This document shows, in pieces, positions 23,945 through 32,964 of a DNA stretch of 64,000 nt; the stretch's first letter is position 1, and the number at the start of each line of letters is the position of its first letter. The notes below the pieces were generated by a model. That model worked only from the letters and a program-made list of their open reading frames with translations. It ran no database searches and was not told where the DNA came from. Source of the stretch: G963675935 sp963675935 (lineage in GTDB: Bacteria; Planctomycetota; Planctomycetia; Pirellulales; Thermoguttaceae). The DNA lies in assembly GCA_963675935.2 (NCBI GenBank), contig OY780964.2, positions 1,116,001-1,180,000 of the forward strand. Direction: 5' to 3'. The translations under genes were made by a program, and so were the position numbers.

Positions 23945-25147
23945 TTATGGAGTGAACGGACTGCCCGCGGTCAGGTCGTCCTTCCCGGCCTTGCCTTCCG
24001 ACCGAGTGACCATGTACCGCATGACCACCGGATGCAGCGTCTCTTCCAGGAACCTTACGCTGCCGTCCATCATCGCCGCATTGCAGCCACCCTGGTGGAA
24101 TGAAAACGGCTCGTCGTTCAACCCGTAGTTGTTCGTAGTCCACGGGAATGCAGACGGGCCGCCAACTGGGTAGTTGTTCTGGTTGATGACCTTGCCGGTG
24201 TACTGGACGGTTGCCGAAGTGCCGTTGGTCGTCGGGCCGGAGACACCGCTGCCGCCGGCATCGGGATCGGCCCAACGCCATACGCCACGGGCAAGGAGTC
24301 CGCCATTCGTCGTGGCGGCAACGTCCGCGGCTCCCAGAACGCTTGGATTGGCAGTCTCGGCGTAGCTGCCTTCCGTTCCCCCGTAGGCCGGGTCGCCGCT
24401 TCGCGGGCAAACACGCCCTGTGTCCTCGATAACCGCGATCGTATTGCTGGCGCCGTCGCTGATCGACGCCATCGAGACGCCCGTGATCTTCGTGCCGTCC
24501 ACGAAGTCGGCGGCGTTGGTTTTCGATGTGCTTCGATGCGAACCGTCAACGACGCTTAACGCCCCTTCCATGCGATACGTTTTCGAGTCGCGGTTGCCGG
24601 CGGCCGCTCCGCCTTTCGTGCCGTCGCTGATGTCGGTGTAGCACGGGGCGAAGTAGTCCAGGTTTCCAAAACCCGCCGGGTCTTTCGACGATAGGTACGG
24701 GTTCGTCGGGCACAAGTACGTGGCGATGTCTCTCTGGCATATCGACGCATTGCTCACTCCGCTGGAGTTCACGGTTGTGTCGCGGTAACTCTTCGTCAAG
24801 TCCATCTGCACATAAAGGTTGTTGTACTCGATAAACGGCAGTAGGAGCACAAACAGGCTCTGCTTGGAAAACTTCGTTTGACCGCCGTTCGCGGCGACGC
24901 TGAAATCGGTTCCCTCGCCGCCGGAGGGCAGCGCTTTGTGGGAAGCCTCGAAGCTGTTGACCGCCAGCCCGATCTGTTTCAGGTTGTTTTGGCACTGCGC
25001 CCGGCGTGCGGCCTCGCGGGCAGCTTGCACCGCCGGCAGCAACATCGACATCAGAATGCCGATGATGGTAATCACCACCAACAATTCGATCAACGTAAAA
25101 CCGTTTCTGGAACAAACGCTCGCCCGCAAGTTTCGACTTCCTCTCAT
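23945..25147 (-). CDS. DUF1559 protein with pilin-like N-terminus
   Basis: A 400-residue planctomycete DUF1559 (SBP_bac_10) protein. A type III signal/prepilin motif (RNGFTLIELLVVITIIGILMS) is followed by LLPAVQAAREAARRAQCQNNLKQIG. The C-terminal half contains the family motif SISDGASNTIAVIEDTG and AMMDGSVRFLEETL. Such proteins are present in very many copies in planctomycetes and are probably surface or pseudopilus-like proteins. The ATG at 25147 has AAGGAG 8 bases upstream. Its own C-terminus is longer than that of the DUF1559 gene at 58009. Confidence 0.9.
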   Translation of the reverse strand: MRGSRNLRASVCSRNGFTLIELLVVITIIGILMSMLLPAVQAAREAARRAQCQNNLKQIGLAVNSFEASHKALPSGGEGTDFSVAANGGQTKFSKQSLFVLLLPFIEYNNLYVQMDLTKSYRDTTVNSSGVSNASICQRDIATYLCPTNPYLSSKDPAGFGNLDYFAPCYTDISDGTKGGAAAGNRDSKTYRMEGALSVVDGSHRSTSKTNAADFVDGTKITGVSMASISDGASNTIAVIEDTGRVCPRSGDPAYGGTEGSYAETANPSVLGAADVAATTNGGLLARGVWRWADPDAGGSGVSGPTTNGTSATVQYTGKVINQNNYPVGGPSAFPWTTNNYGLNDEPFSFHQGGCNAAMMDGSVRFLEETLHPVVMRYMVTRSEGKAGKDDLTAGSPFTP

Positions 25148-25533
25148 CTCGAATCTCCTTCTTCCTTTTGGGAATCTGATCCATCTCGCCGGGGATCACC
25201 ACGACCTCCAGCACGCTCGGATTATCGGCGACGCATGCAAGCGTTTGGTGAGGCCGAAAAGAATCTTCGGTCATTTTTGCGTTAGAAAAGCGTTGCCGAG
25301 ACGGGCCCACCCATCGACCCGTTTGTTGACTATCAGCTTGATAATGTCGCATTGTCCCGTTTAGCCGGCGAACTTGTTCGCTGCGTTTTTGGCCGAAATT
25401 GCCAAACATACGCGGCGAACAAGTTCGCCGGCTAAACGACTTGCCCAACATTTATTACTGGACTCTCAATAGCCCCGGCACTTGTGCCGGGCGGATGGGT
25501 GCGAAATCGGGAAGTAATTCCGAGCCATATCCT
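25148..25533. repeat. Gap with inverted repeat 25359-25437
   Basis: The inverted repeat GTTTAGCCGGCGAAC...GTTCGCCGGCTAAAC (25359-25437) is a larger version of the hairpin at 32579-32610. A short CCCGGCACTTGTGCCGGG hairpin lies at about 25475-25493. I see no gene in this gap. The right part would be the 3' flank of phoU and the left part the promoter side of the DUF1559 gene. Confidence 0.6.
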
Positions 25534-26193
25534 TCAGTCGTGGTTCCTGTGACGAACAATAGCGCCGTTGACCATGTAAATCACGTCTTCGGCGATGTTC
25601 ACCGAATAGTCGGCAATCCGTTCGAGGTTGCGGCAGACGGCCATGAACTTCAGCAGGCGGCTCATCAGTTCCGGTTGCCGGCGCGTCGCCGTCTCGATTT
25701 TCATGCGCATTTCATGTTTCATGCGATCAACTTCGTCGTCGCGGGCGTAGACCGACTCGGCAAGCCGCGTGTTCGTGTTCACCAACGCATCGAGACTGTC
25801 GCGAAGCATCGCCTGGACCTTTTCCCACATGCCGGCGATGTCGATGGAAATATCCAAGGGCGGTTCGGCGGCGACGGCCGCGGCCTTCCGGGCGATGTTC
25901 ACCGCCAAGTCGCCGATCTGCTCCAGGTCGTTGTTGATTTTCAGCACGGCGACAATCAGACGCAAGTCGGTCGCCACGGGTTGATAAAGGGCGAGCATTT
26001 TGAGACATTCCTCTTCGACCTCGACTTCTCGTTGGTCCACGTCGGTGTCTCGCCGTTCGACATCCAAGGCGAGACCTTCGTCACGCCGCAAGAAAGCCTC
26101 GATGGCCATTTGCACCTGGTCTTCGACAACGGCGCACAATGACAAGAGACGCTTTTTGAGCTTCTCGATTTCTCGCTGCAAGTGGATCGACAT
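25534..26193 (-). CDS. phoU: Phosphate signalling protein PhoU
   Basis: A 219-residue PhoU, a negative regulator linking the Pst transporter to the PhoR kinase. It consists of two three-helix repeats with the conserved acidic motifs INNDLEQIGDLAVNIAR and CRNLERIADYSVNIAEDVIY. The ATG at 26193 has AAGGAG upstream; the in-frame extension to 26295 lies in a palindromic repeat and is not used. Last gene of the seven-gene Pho/Pst block. Confidence 0.95.
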   Translation of the reverse strand: MSIHLQREIEKLKKRLLSLCAVVEDQVQMAIEAFLRRDEGLALDVERRDTDVDQREVEVEEECLKMLALYQPVATDLRLIVAVLKINNDLEQIGDLAVNIARKAAAVAAEPPLDISIDIAGMWEKVQAMLRDSLDALVNTNTRLAESVYARDDEVDRMKHEMRMKIETATRRQPELMSRLLKFMAVCRNLERIADYSVNIAEDVIYMVNGAIVRHRNHD

Positions 26194-26214
26194 CGCTGGT
26201 TGAGTCTCCTTGGG

Positions 26215-26300
26215 GTAGGGTGGGACAGGCTTTAGCGCAGTCCCACCATGCGTTTTCCACGAGTTATGGTGGGACTGCGCTAAAGCTTGTCCCACCCTAC
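26215..26300. repeat. Long inverted repeat between phoU and pstB
   Basis: GTAGGGTGGGACAGGCTTTA is mirrored by TAAAGCTTGTCCCACCCTAC, with a second inner pair GCGCAGTCCCACCAT/ATGGTGGGACTGCGC. A further 31-bp hairpin, nearly the same as 23878-23908, follows at 26309-26339. Together they may cut back expression of phoU relative to pstB. Confidence 0.75.
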
Positions 26301-26341
26301 TTTCCTGTGTTGGGGCGGCAGTTCAACTGTCGCCCCAACGA

Positions 26342-27178
26342 CTATCCGAACCGGCCGGTAATGTAATCCTCGGTCTCTTTCTTTTCGGGTTTGGTAAACA
26401 GTTGTTTGGTCGGGCCATATTCCACCAGCGACCCTTCGTAGAGAAACGCCGTGAAGTCCGACACTCGGGCAGCCTGCTGCATGTTGTGGGTCACGATAAT
26501 AATCGTGTACTCCCCGCGCAGTTCCCCAATCAGGTCTTCGATTCGCGTGGTCGAACGCGGGTCCAACGCCGAACAAGGTTCATCCATAAGAATGATCTCC
26601 GGGCTGACGGCAATCGCGCGGGCGATGCACAGCCGCTGGTGCTGGCCGCCGGAGAAGCCCAACGCGGAATCGTGCAATCGGTCTTTGACCTCCTCCCAAA
26701 GCGCCGAGCGACGGAGGCTTTTCTCCACGGCTTCGTCAAGCACTCTTCTATCCCGAATGCCGGCGATTCGCAGACCATAGGCGACGTTCTCGTAGATCGA
26801 CTTGGGGAATGGAACGGCTTTTTGGAACACCATGCCGACCCGACGGCGCAATTCAATCACATCCAGTGTAGGGTCGTTGATCTCCTCGCCGTCCAAGAGG
26901 ATGCTGCCCATGATGGAAACGTCGTCGATCAGATCGTTCATCCGGTTTAGGCAGCGCAAGAGCGTTGACTTGCCGCAGCCCGATGGACCGATGAGAGCCG
27001 TCACTTGATGGCGCGGAAAATCCATTGAAATGTCGAACAGCGATTGCTTGGAGCCGTAGTAAAGGCAAAGGTCTCGCGTCTGGACGATGAAATCGGCGGC
27101 AGCGGAATGCACACGAGTGTTTTCGGGAAGTGGAGGCACGGCAACGGCTCGGCGCGGCATGTCTAACGTGGCATTCAT
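26342..27178 (-). CDS. pstB: Phosphate ABC transporter ATP-binding protein PstB
   Basis: A 278-residue ABC ATPase that powers high-affinity phosphate uptake. Walker A GPSGCGKST, Q-loop GMVFQKAVPFPKSIYENV, signature LGFSGGQHQRLCIARA and Walker B IILMDEPCSALDP are all intact. The start at 27178 has AAGGA 7 bases upstream. Confidence 0.96.
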   Translation of the reverse strand: MNATLDMPRRAVAVPPLPENTRVHSAAADFIVQTRDLCLYYGSKQSLFDISMDFPRHQVTALIGPSGCGKSTLLRCLNRMNDLIDDVSIMGSILLDGEEINDPTLDVIELRRRVGMVFQKAVPFPKSIYENVAYGLRIAGIRDRRVLDEAVEKSLRRSALWEEVKDRLHDSALGFSGGQHQRLCIARAIAVSPEIILMDEPCSALDPRSTTRIEDLIGELRGEYTIIIVTHNMQQAARVSDFTAFLYEGSLVEYGPTKQLFTKPEKKETEDYITGRFG

Positions 27179-27220
27179 GGCTTGGTCCTTTCGAGATTCC
27201 ATCACATTTTCCAATAGCCC

Positions 27221-27299
27221 AATAGCCGGGAGCTAACGGCCCGCGGTGGTGTGTATTGCGAAACAAAAACCTTCCGCGGGCCGTTGGCCCCCGGCTATT
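27221..27299. repeat. Inverted repeat between pstB and pstA
   Basis: AATAGCCGGGAGCTAACGGC at the left is mirrored by GCCGTTGGCCCCCGGCTATT at the right. Same style as 1947-2020; a half copy is at about 48789-48812. Confidence 0.7.
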
Positions 27300-27344
27300 G
27301 ATCTTTGCTCCATGACGTTTTACGACCGCACAATTCACGATCCA

Positions 27345-29126
27345 TCAAATGGTCCGCACTTGATACAGCTTTTTCATTCGGTTTCTCAGGTAGATCGCCA
27401 CGCTGGTCATCGCCAGCACGATCAACAGCAGCAACAACGTGGTGACATACACCATCGGCTTGCTGGCCTCGACGTTGGGCGACTGGAAGCCGACATCGTA
27501 GATGTGGAAGCCCAGGTGCATGAACTTCCGGTCGAGATGGAAGAACGGAAACTGTCCATCGACCGGCATCTCCGGAGCCAACTTCACGACGCCTGTAATC
27601 ATTAGCGGAGCCACTTCGCCGGCAGCGCGAGCCATTGCCAGGATGAATCCGGTCATCATGCCGGGCGAAGCCATCGGCACCAAAACTCGAACCAAAGTCT
27701 GAAACTTGGTCGCCCCGAGGGCGAATGAGCCTTCGCGCGTGGCACGTGGGATCGCCCTCAATGCTTCTTCCGTGGAAACGATCACCACCGGCACCGTCAG
27801 CAGGCCCAGTGTCAAGCTTGCCCAAAGGATGCCGCCGGTTCCGAAGGTGGGCGTGCCGGCGGCGACACGCTCGGGAAAAAACCACTGGTCCAACAGCCCG
27901 CCGACGCCATAGACAAAGAACCCGAGGCCGAAGATGCCGTAGACAATCGAGGGGATGCCGGCCAGGTTGTTCACGGCGATCCTTACCAGCCGAACGAGGA
28001 AACCATCCTTGGCGTATTCACCAAGAAAAATTCCCGCCAGAACCCCAAGTGGGAAACACATCACGGCCATGAGGAAGATCAGCATCACGGTGCCGAAGAT
28101 GGCCGGAAACAGGCCGCCCTCGGTGTTCGATTCGCGTGGGTTCTCCCACAGTAGCTCGCCGATCTTGCTGAAATAGTGCCCGTACTTGGCTATTAGGCCC
28201 ATTTCGTTGGGACGGTAGAACCGCACAATATCGACCAAGGCGACGGGCGTTTCCTTTCCCGCCGCGTCGGCCATGACGACGACATTTCGTCGCAGATCGG
28301 CGAGTCGCTGCTGCTGTTGGCCCACGAGGCGGTCGGATTGCTTCTTGATGCGTTGGGTGGACTTTTCTTGTTCGGCGATTTCGCGATTCAGGGCGGTGAG
28401 TTTAGCGGCCGATGGCACGTTGGCCCCCGATGGATTGTCGGCCGCCGTTCCGGCGGCGGCTAAACGTCGGTATCGTAGTCGGAGCAGCTTGCCGCGAGTC
28501 TCTTGAAGTTGATTGCTCAGCGCAAACAGTTCGGCGGCAATCGGGGCGATTTCCTTGGCTGATTTCCGGCGTATGGTGTTCAACGCCTTGGAAAGAGTCT
28601 CCGCAACGGGAGCATCCGACGGCGATTTCAAGTCAGGGCCGGCGACCTCTTTCACATAGCCATAGAAGTCGCCGTTTTCAATGCGTTCCAGCACGCAGAC
28701 CTCGGCCGGATTGCTGATCGTGCGGATAGCGTCGTCCTTGATCCAACGAAAATCCTGGCGTTGGGGGTCTTGCTCCCGATTGCCGGTCTTGAATTGGATG
28801 CTCGACTCGCCCGTGTCGGGATTCACTTCGCTGCGAATTTGTTGGCAAAAAAACTTGACGCCGCTGTCCAAAGTGACCTCGGCCACTTGGGCCGGCCAGA
28901 AAACGCCCAACCCATTGAGCATCACAACAGCCAATAGAACAAACACCAACGACAGTATTCCGGCCAACGCCGCGGCGGTCGTCCAGACCTGCGGTTCGCC
29001 GCGCCGCCAAAAGAACGCGGCCGAGGAACCCTCGCGTTTCGCTATCGCCCAGGCGCGCAGTGTCCACGATCGCACCAATCGCGTGGCAATGCGGGTATAA
29101 TTTGTGAGCTTATCCCTTTGTCGCAT
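27345..29126 (-). CDS. pstA: Phosphate ABC transporter permease PstA, long form
   Basis: A 593-residue permease. The C-terminal ~270 residues are a normal PstA domain (FPLGVLAGIFLGEYAKDG, ALRAIPRATREGSFALGATKFQTL, the permease EAA loop, and MTGFILAMARAAGEVAPLM). After the first membrane helix (about residues 50-75) there is an insertion of about 240 residues with a predicted coiled coil (IREIAEQEKSTQRIKKQSDR-like region around 240-275). Long PstA/PstC variants are known from pseudomonads; the inserted part is extracytoplasmic. The exact start is uncertain: ATG 29126 lacks a good Shine-Dalgarno sequence. Confidence 0.92.
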   Translation of the reverse strand: MRQRDKLTNYTRIATRLVRSWTLRAWAIAKREGSSAAFFWRRGEPQVWTTAAALAGILSLVFVLLAVVMLNGLGVFWPAQVAEVTLDSGVKFFCQQIRSEVNPDTGESSIQFKTGNREQDPQRQDFRWIKDDAIRTISNPAEVCVLERIENGDFYGYVKEVAGPDLKSPSDAPVAETLSKALNTIRRKSAKEIAPIAAELFALSNQLQETRGKLLRLRYRRLAAAGTAADNPSGANVPSAAKLTALNREIAEQEKSTQRIKKQSDRLVGQQQQRLADLRRNVVVMADAAGKETPVALVDIVRFYRPNEMGLIAKYGHYFSKIGELLWENPRESNTEGGLFPAIFGTVMLIFLMAVMCFPLGVLAGIFLGEYAKDGFLVRLVRIAVNNLAGIPSIVYGIFGLGFFVYGVGGLLDQWFFPERVAAGTPTFGTGGILWASLTLGLLTVPVVIVSTEEALRAIPRATREGSFALGATKFQTLVRVLVPMASPGMMTGFILAMARAAGEVAPLMITGVVKLAPEMPVDGQFPFFHLDRKFMHLGFHIYDVGFQSPNVEASKPMVYVTTLLLLLIVLAMTSVAIYLRNRMKKLYQVRTI

Positions 29127-29182
29127 TGTCGCACACCCTCACCCCCGGCCCCTCTCCCAAAGGACAAGGCAATATCTCTTTG

Positions 29183-31456
29183 TCAAAACCGGCCGAACCG
29201 TTTTCGCAGGCGCTGGCGGACCAGCTCCGCGGCGGTGTTCACCACGAACGTCAATAGAAACAGAAGGATCGCACATAGAAATAGGACTCGATAAAGTGTT
29301 CCACCCACGGGCGCTTCGGAAATCTCCACGGCGATATTGGCCGGGAGCGTTCGCATCCCGTTCATGGGACTCCAATCCAAGATCGGCGTATTGCCGGTCG
29401 CCATCAACACGATCATCGTTTCGCCCACCGCGCGGCCGAAGCCGATCATCATGGCGGCGAAGATGCCGGGACTGGCCGACGGCAGCACGACTCGCCAAAG
29501 TGTCTGCCAGCGGCTTGCCCCAACGGCCATCGACGCCGCCGTCATGCTATAGGGGACATTCGAGAGCGAGTCTTCGGCAATCGAAAAGATGATCGGAATG
29601 ACCGTGAAGCCCAAACCAAAGGCAATGATGATGCAGTTTCGCTGGTCGTATTGCATGGCCAATGGCCCCTCGAAGAGCCAGCGGCGAAAATTGCCGTCAA
29701 AGAACCATGTCTCCAAGGGCGTTGCCAACGACACCGCAATGGCGGCGCCAAGAAGCAGCACCGGCAGAACAACCAGAAACTCGTAGCCGTTTTCCACCCG
29801 GCGTGCCCAATTGAATCGCCGCAGAAGTTGCCAGAAGACCATGAAGACCACGAACGTGGCGGGGACGACAACCAAGCTTGTGAAGAAGGCCAGCGCCCAC
29901 CGTTCGATGATCGGCGCCAGCCAAAGCGCAATCAGGAAGCCGATCACCACCGAGGGCACCGTGGCCATGATCTCGACCAACGGTTTGATCGTTCCGCGAA
30001 ACGCGGGAGTGGTGAAGTAGCTGACATACATCGCTCCGAACAGCGCAAGCGGCACGGCAAACAGCATGGCATAGAACGTGCCTTTCAGCGTACCGAACAC
30101 CAGCGGCACGAGACTATATTTTGGCTCGAAATCCTCGCCGCCGGTGGTCTGCCATACGTATTCGGGCTTGTCGTAACCTTCGTAAAAAACCTTGCCGAAG
30201 AGCGTCTTGAGGCTGATTTCCGGGCAACCGCCGTCGATCTGCCAAACGGTCAATCCGCCGGAGGCGTCCAGTCCCAGCAGAGCGTCGCCTCGCGGTCCCA
30301 AAGCCATCTGGCGTAGTGGACGATCTTGATCCGGGACGATGGAAAGCAAACGGCGCTCGCTGGTCACGTGATCTAAATGCATCGCGCCATTGTCGCTGAG
30401 GCTGAGGATCGACTTGCATCGGCCGGAAGGCAGAATCTCTCGGATTGAGCTTTGATGCGGTTGTAGCTGGTGAATCGCCCGGAGCTTGCTCGCGCCATCG
30501 GCATTGACCGGGGACCATATTGTCAGTTCGCCCCTTTCATCACCAACAGCCAAGGAAACGTCGCCGAGAACCAGGGCCAACGCCGTGATAGCCCGGCCAT
30601 CGGGAAAAGCCCGGACCACTTCTCGCTGGGCAACCTCGCCCTTGTCGTCTAGTTGCCAGCGGACCAGCCGGCCGTCGTCCGTGCCCGCATAAAGCGTGTT
30701 GCCTTCGCGGTCCATCGCCATTGCGCGAATGCGTGCGACGATGTCTTCCCGCAAGACGTTCTGGTAAGAGTTGACTTCTTCGTCGCCCATCGGCGTTTCG
30801 GTCGTGACTTGTCGGAAAATGCCGATAGTTCCATCGGAGAGCAATGCGGCGCGGGTGATTGCGGCCGCTCCCGAGCGTCTGATAAAGTCACAACCCGTGG
30901 TCGCGTCACGAACCGCGACCACTGGTCGCGGCTTTCCATTGAATAATCGCGCGGGAACGCTGGCCAGCGACCGGATCGAGTATCGGGGTTCGCCGGCCAC
31001 CGCGCGAACGATCTCGACCAACGACGCCGCGCCGTCGGACCAACCGAGCGAGTATTTCCCCATGCCCAAGGACTCCACCTGGCGAAGCGCGCCTTTCGCG
31101 CCTCCACCGGGTGAAGGCAGGCGTTCTTGCCCAAGCAATTTGCCGGTCCGCAGGTCTACCCAAGCAACAGTCCCGCTCTCGGACCACACGAGGCTCGTGA
31201 CGTTGGCGCCGTCCATGTTCATGTCGATCCCAAGTCGCAACACCTTATCTCTAGGCATGGACTCGGGAAGCTGGCATGTGGAAGCTACGTTTGCCCGTGG
31301 CGTCCGAAACAGCGGGACGGCAACGCCCACGATCAAGGCAAGAATGGCGACCACGCTCGCAATGACGGTGATTCCGCCCAACGTGATGATCCACCGCGCG
31401 AGCTTGTCGCGGCGTTTGGCTCTTCGGGTGGAGGCGGTCTTCAGTGCGTTTCTCAT
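29183..31456 (-). CDS. pstC: Phosphate ABC transporter permease PstC with beta-propeller-like insert
   Basis: A 757-residue permease from ATG 31456 (MRNALKTASTRRAKRRDKLA). Helix 1 (IITLGGITVIASVVAILALI) is followed by about 420 residues that look like WD40/beta-propeller blades (for example MAMDREGNTLYAGTDDGRLVRW, LAVGDERGELTIWSP, MALGPRGDALLGLDASGGLTVW). A normal PstC permease domain follows (LFGAMYVSYFTTPAFRGTIK, AMMIGFGRAVGETMIVLMATG). The insert would lie outside the cytoplasmic membrane and could sense or bind something. The in-frame extension upstream of 31456 lies in a palindrome and is excluded. Confidence 0.92.
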   Translation of the reverse strand: MRNALKTASTRRAKRRDKLARWIITLGGITVIASVVAILALIVGVAVPLFRTPRANVASTCQLPESMPRDKVLRLGIDMNMDGANVTSLVWSESGTVAWVDLRTGKLLGQERLPSPGGGAKGALRQVESLGMGKYSLGWSDGAASLVEIVRAVAGEPRYSIRSLASVPARLFNGKPRPVVAVRDATTGCDFIRRSGAAAITRAALLSDGTIGIFRQVTTETPMGDEEVNSYQNVLREDIVARIRAMAMDREGNTLYAGTDDGRLVRWQLDDKGEVAQREVVRAFPDGRAITALALVLGDVSLAVGDERGELTIWSPVNADGASKLRAIHQLQPHQSSIREILPSGRCKSILSLSDNGAMHLDHVTSERRLLSIVPDQDRPLRQMALGPRGDALLGLDASGGLTVWQIDGGCPEISLKTLFGKVFYEGYDKPEYVWQTTGGEDFEPKYSLVPLVFGTLKGTFYAMLFAVPLALFGAMYVSYFTTPAFRGTIKPLVEIMATVPSVVIGFLIALWLAPIIERWALAFFTSLVVVPATFVVFMVFWQLLRRFNWARRVENGYEFLVVLPVLLLGAAIAVSLATPLETWFFDGNFRRWLFEGPLAMQYDQRNCIIIAFGLGFTVIPIIFSIAEDSLSNVPYSMTAASMAVGASRWQTLWRVVLPSASPGIFAAMMIGFGRAVGETMIVLMATGNTPILDWSPMNGMRTLPANIAVEISEAPVGGTLYRVLFLCAILLFLLTFVVNTAAELVRQRLRKRFGRF

Positions 31457-31460
31457 AATC

Positions 31461-31525
31461 GTGTAGCGGGCGGGCTTGCCCGCCGTGAAAGCCACATGCA
31501 CGGCGGGCAAGCCCGACCGCTACAC
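31461..31525. repeat. Inverted repeat between pstC and pstS
   Basis: Arms GTGTAGCGGGCGGGCTTGCC (31461 on) and its complement ending at 31525; the stem is nearly perfect. It begins 4 bases after the pstS stop and ends 5 bases before the pstC start codon, and could reduce read-through from pstS to pstC, as is usual for pst operons that need more PstS. Confidence 0.75.
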
Positions 31526-31529
31526 AGGC

Positions 31530-32525
31530 TTACTTCAGGAAATCCAACTGTTTCTCGACAACCTTCGCGGGCAGCGGACCGTAGCCGTCCTTGACGACGA
31601 CTTCTTGCCCCTCGTGGGAAAGCACGAACTTGAGAAATTCCTCCACAAGCTTGGGCATCGGCTCGCCCGGCTTCTTCGCCACGTAGATGTATAGCGTCCG
31701 CCCAAGCGGATAGGCGCCTTTCATCGCATTGGCAAACGTGGGTTCCACCAACGGCGACTTGCCATCCTTGGCCAACGGGATTGCACGGACTTCCGAGGTC
31801 CGGTAGCCGATGCCCGAGTAGCCGATGCCCGCTCGATCCGCCGCCACGCCATTGACCACGGCGGCCGAGCCGGGCTGCTCCTTGACCGTATCCTTGTAGT
31901 CGCCTTTGAAAAGGGCATGTTCCTTGAAGAAGGCGTAGGTGCCGCTGGCGGAATTGCGACCGTAGAGGCTCATCGGCATTCCGGCCCAATCGCCGGTCAA
32001 ATCAATTTGTCCCCAGGTGGCGATGTTCGGCGAGCCAGACTTGCGAGTCTTCGAGAAAACGCCATCGACTTGGACCAACGTCAGGCCCTTGATGGGATTG
32101 TCCTTGTGGACGTAGACGGCTAGACAGTCCAAGGCAACGCTGATCCGCGTCGGTCGGAATCCGTGCTTTTTCTCGAAGGCGTCTTCCTCCTCGGGCTTCA
32201 TCTTGCGCGACATCGGCCCGAGCTGAGCAGTACCAGCCGCCAACGCCGGCGGGGCGGTTGCCGACCCCTTTCCCTCGACTTGAATCTTGACGTTCGGGTA
32301 GAGCTTGCCGAATGCCTCGGCCCAATAGGTCATTAGGTTGTTCAACGTGTCGGAGCCGATGCTGTTGAGGCTGCCGTCTACTCCTGATACTTTCTCATAA
32401 CATTTGATTGTGGAATCGACCGCCACTTCGGCCCGACACGGTTGCCCTGCCGTTGTCAGCAAGCCAACCATCAGCATTGCGCCCGCGACCACTGCATTTC
32501 GTCCGCGATTCCAAGGCATCCGCAT
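31530..32525 (-). CDS. pstS: Periplasmic phosphate-binding protein PstS
   Basis: A 331-residue exported binding protein. The signal peptide is about residues 1-32 (VVAGAMLMVGLLTTAG). Phosphate-binding loops include NSIGSDTLNNLMTYWAEAF, GSATAPPALAAGTAQLGPMSR and GRNSASGTYAFFKEHAL. The ATG at 32525 has AGGAGGG upstream. Downstream of the candidate Pho box and -10 element at 32642-32695. Confidence 0.95.
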   Translation of the reverse strand: MRMPWNRGRNAVVAGAMLMVGLLTTAGQPCRAEVAVDSTIKCYEKVSGVDGSLNSIGSDTLNNLMTYWAEAFGKLYPNVKIQVEGKGSATAPPALAAGTAQLGPMSRKMKPEEEDAFEKKHGFRPTRISVALDCLAVYVHKDNPIKGLTLVQVDGVFSKTRKSGSPNIATWGQIDLTGDWAGMPMSLYGRNSASGTYAFFKEHALFKGDYKDTVKEQPGSAAVVNGVAADRAGIGYSGIGYRTSEVRAIPLAKDGKSPLVEPTFANAMKGAYPLGRTLYIYVAKKPGEPMPKLVEEFLKFVLSHEGQEVVVKDGYGPLPAKVVEKQLDFLK

Positions 32526-32964
32526 TGCAAACCCTCCTGTCGTGTGTAGAGTGTCAAACAATCCATATCACTTTTCCTGTTTAGCCGGCGAACTTGTTCG
32601 CCGGCTAAACGGCACAACGCACTTCCCACTTACCCCATGGAAGTCTACGGGTTGCCCGTTAGATGAGTGTGGGCAATTGGTTAGAATTCGGTTAGGATTT
32701 GGAGGCAAACCACTTTCCGATTTGCTCTATCCCGGAGGGCCGATTTACTCTATCCCGGAGCGATGTCAGACCCGGGGTTAAAGTCGCCACCCGATTATTT
32801 CGGCCCTGAAAGGGTCGCATCGCTTCTCTGTGACCCCTTCCGGGGTCATCGAGAATTGGAACTCATTGGTTCCGGTGGTATCGCTTCGCTCAACCACCGG
32901 CTAATGGCTTAAAACCCTCCGGGTTTGTCGTAACCGGGTTTGTCGTAACCGGGTTTGTCGTTCC
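32526..32964. repeat. Gap between phoR and pstS: promoter region and repeats
   Basis: Holds the pstS promoter (separate entry), the hairpin GTTTAGCCGGCGAACTTG... at 32579-32610 inside the presumed pstS leader, paired CTATCCCGGAG units at about 32727-32762, a CCCTTCCGGGG hairpin region at about 32843-32855, and a 15-bp tandem repeat GGGTTTGTCGTAACC (two and a half copies, 32921-32961). No gene seen. Confidence 0.65.
32642..32695 (-). promoter_or_regulatory. Candidate Pho box and -10 element of pstS
   Basis: Read toward pstS, CTAACC occurs at 32695-32690 and 32684-32679 (11-bp period) and CTAACG at 32662-32657, exactly three periods further. It is followed by a 9-base spacer and TAGACT (32647-32642). 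The 11-bp-period direct repeat and its distance to a -10 hexamer are the layout of PhoB boxes; the upstream region of phoB has the same arrangement. Confidence 0.6.
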
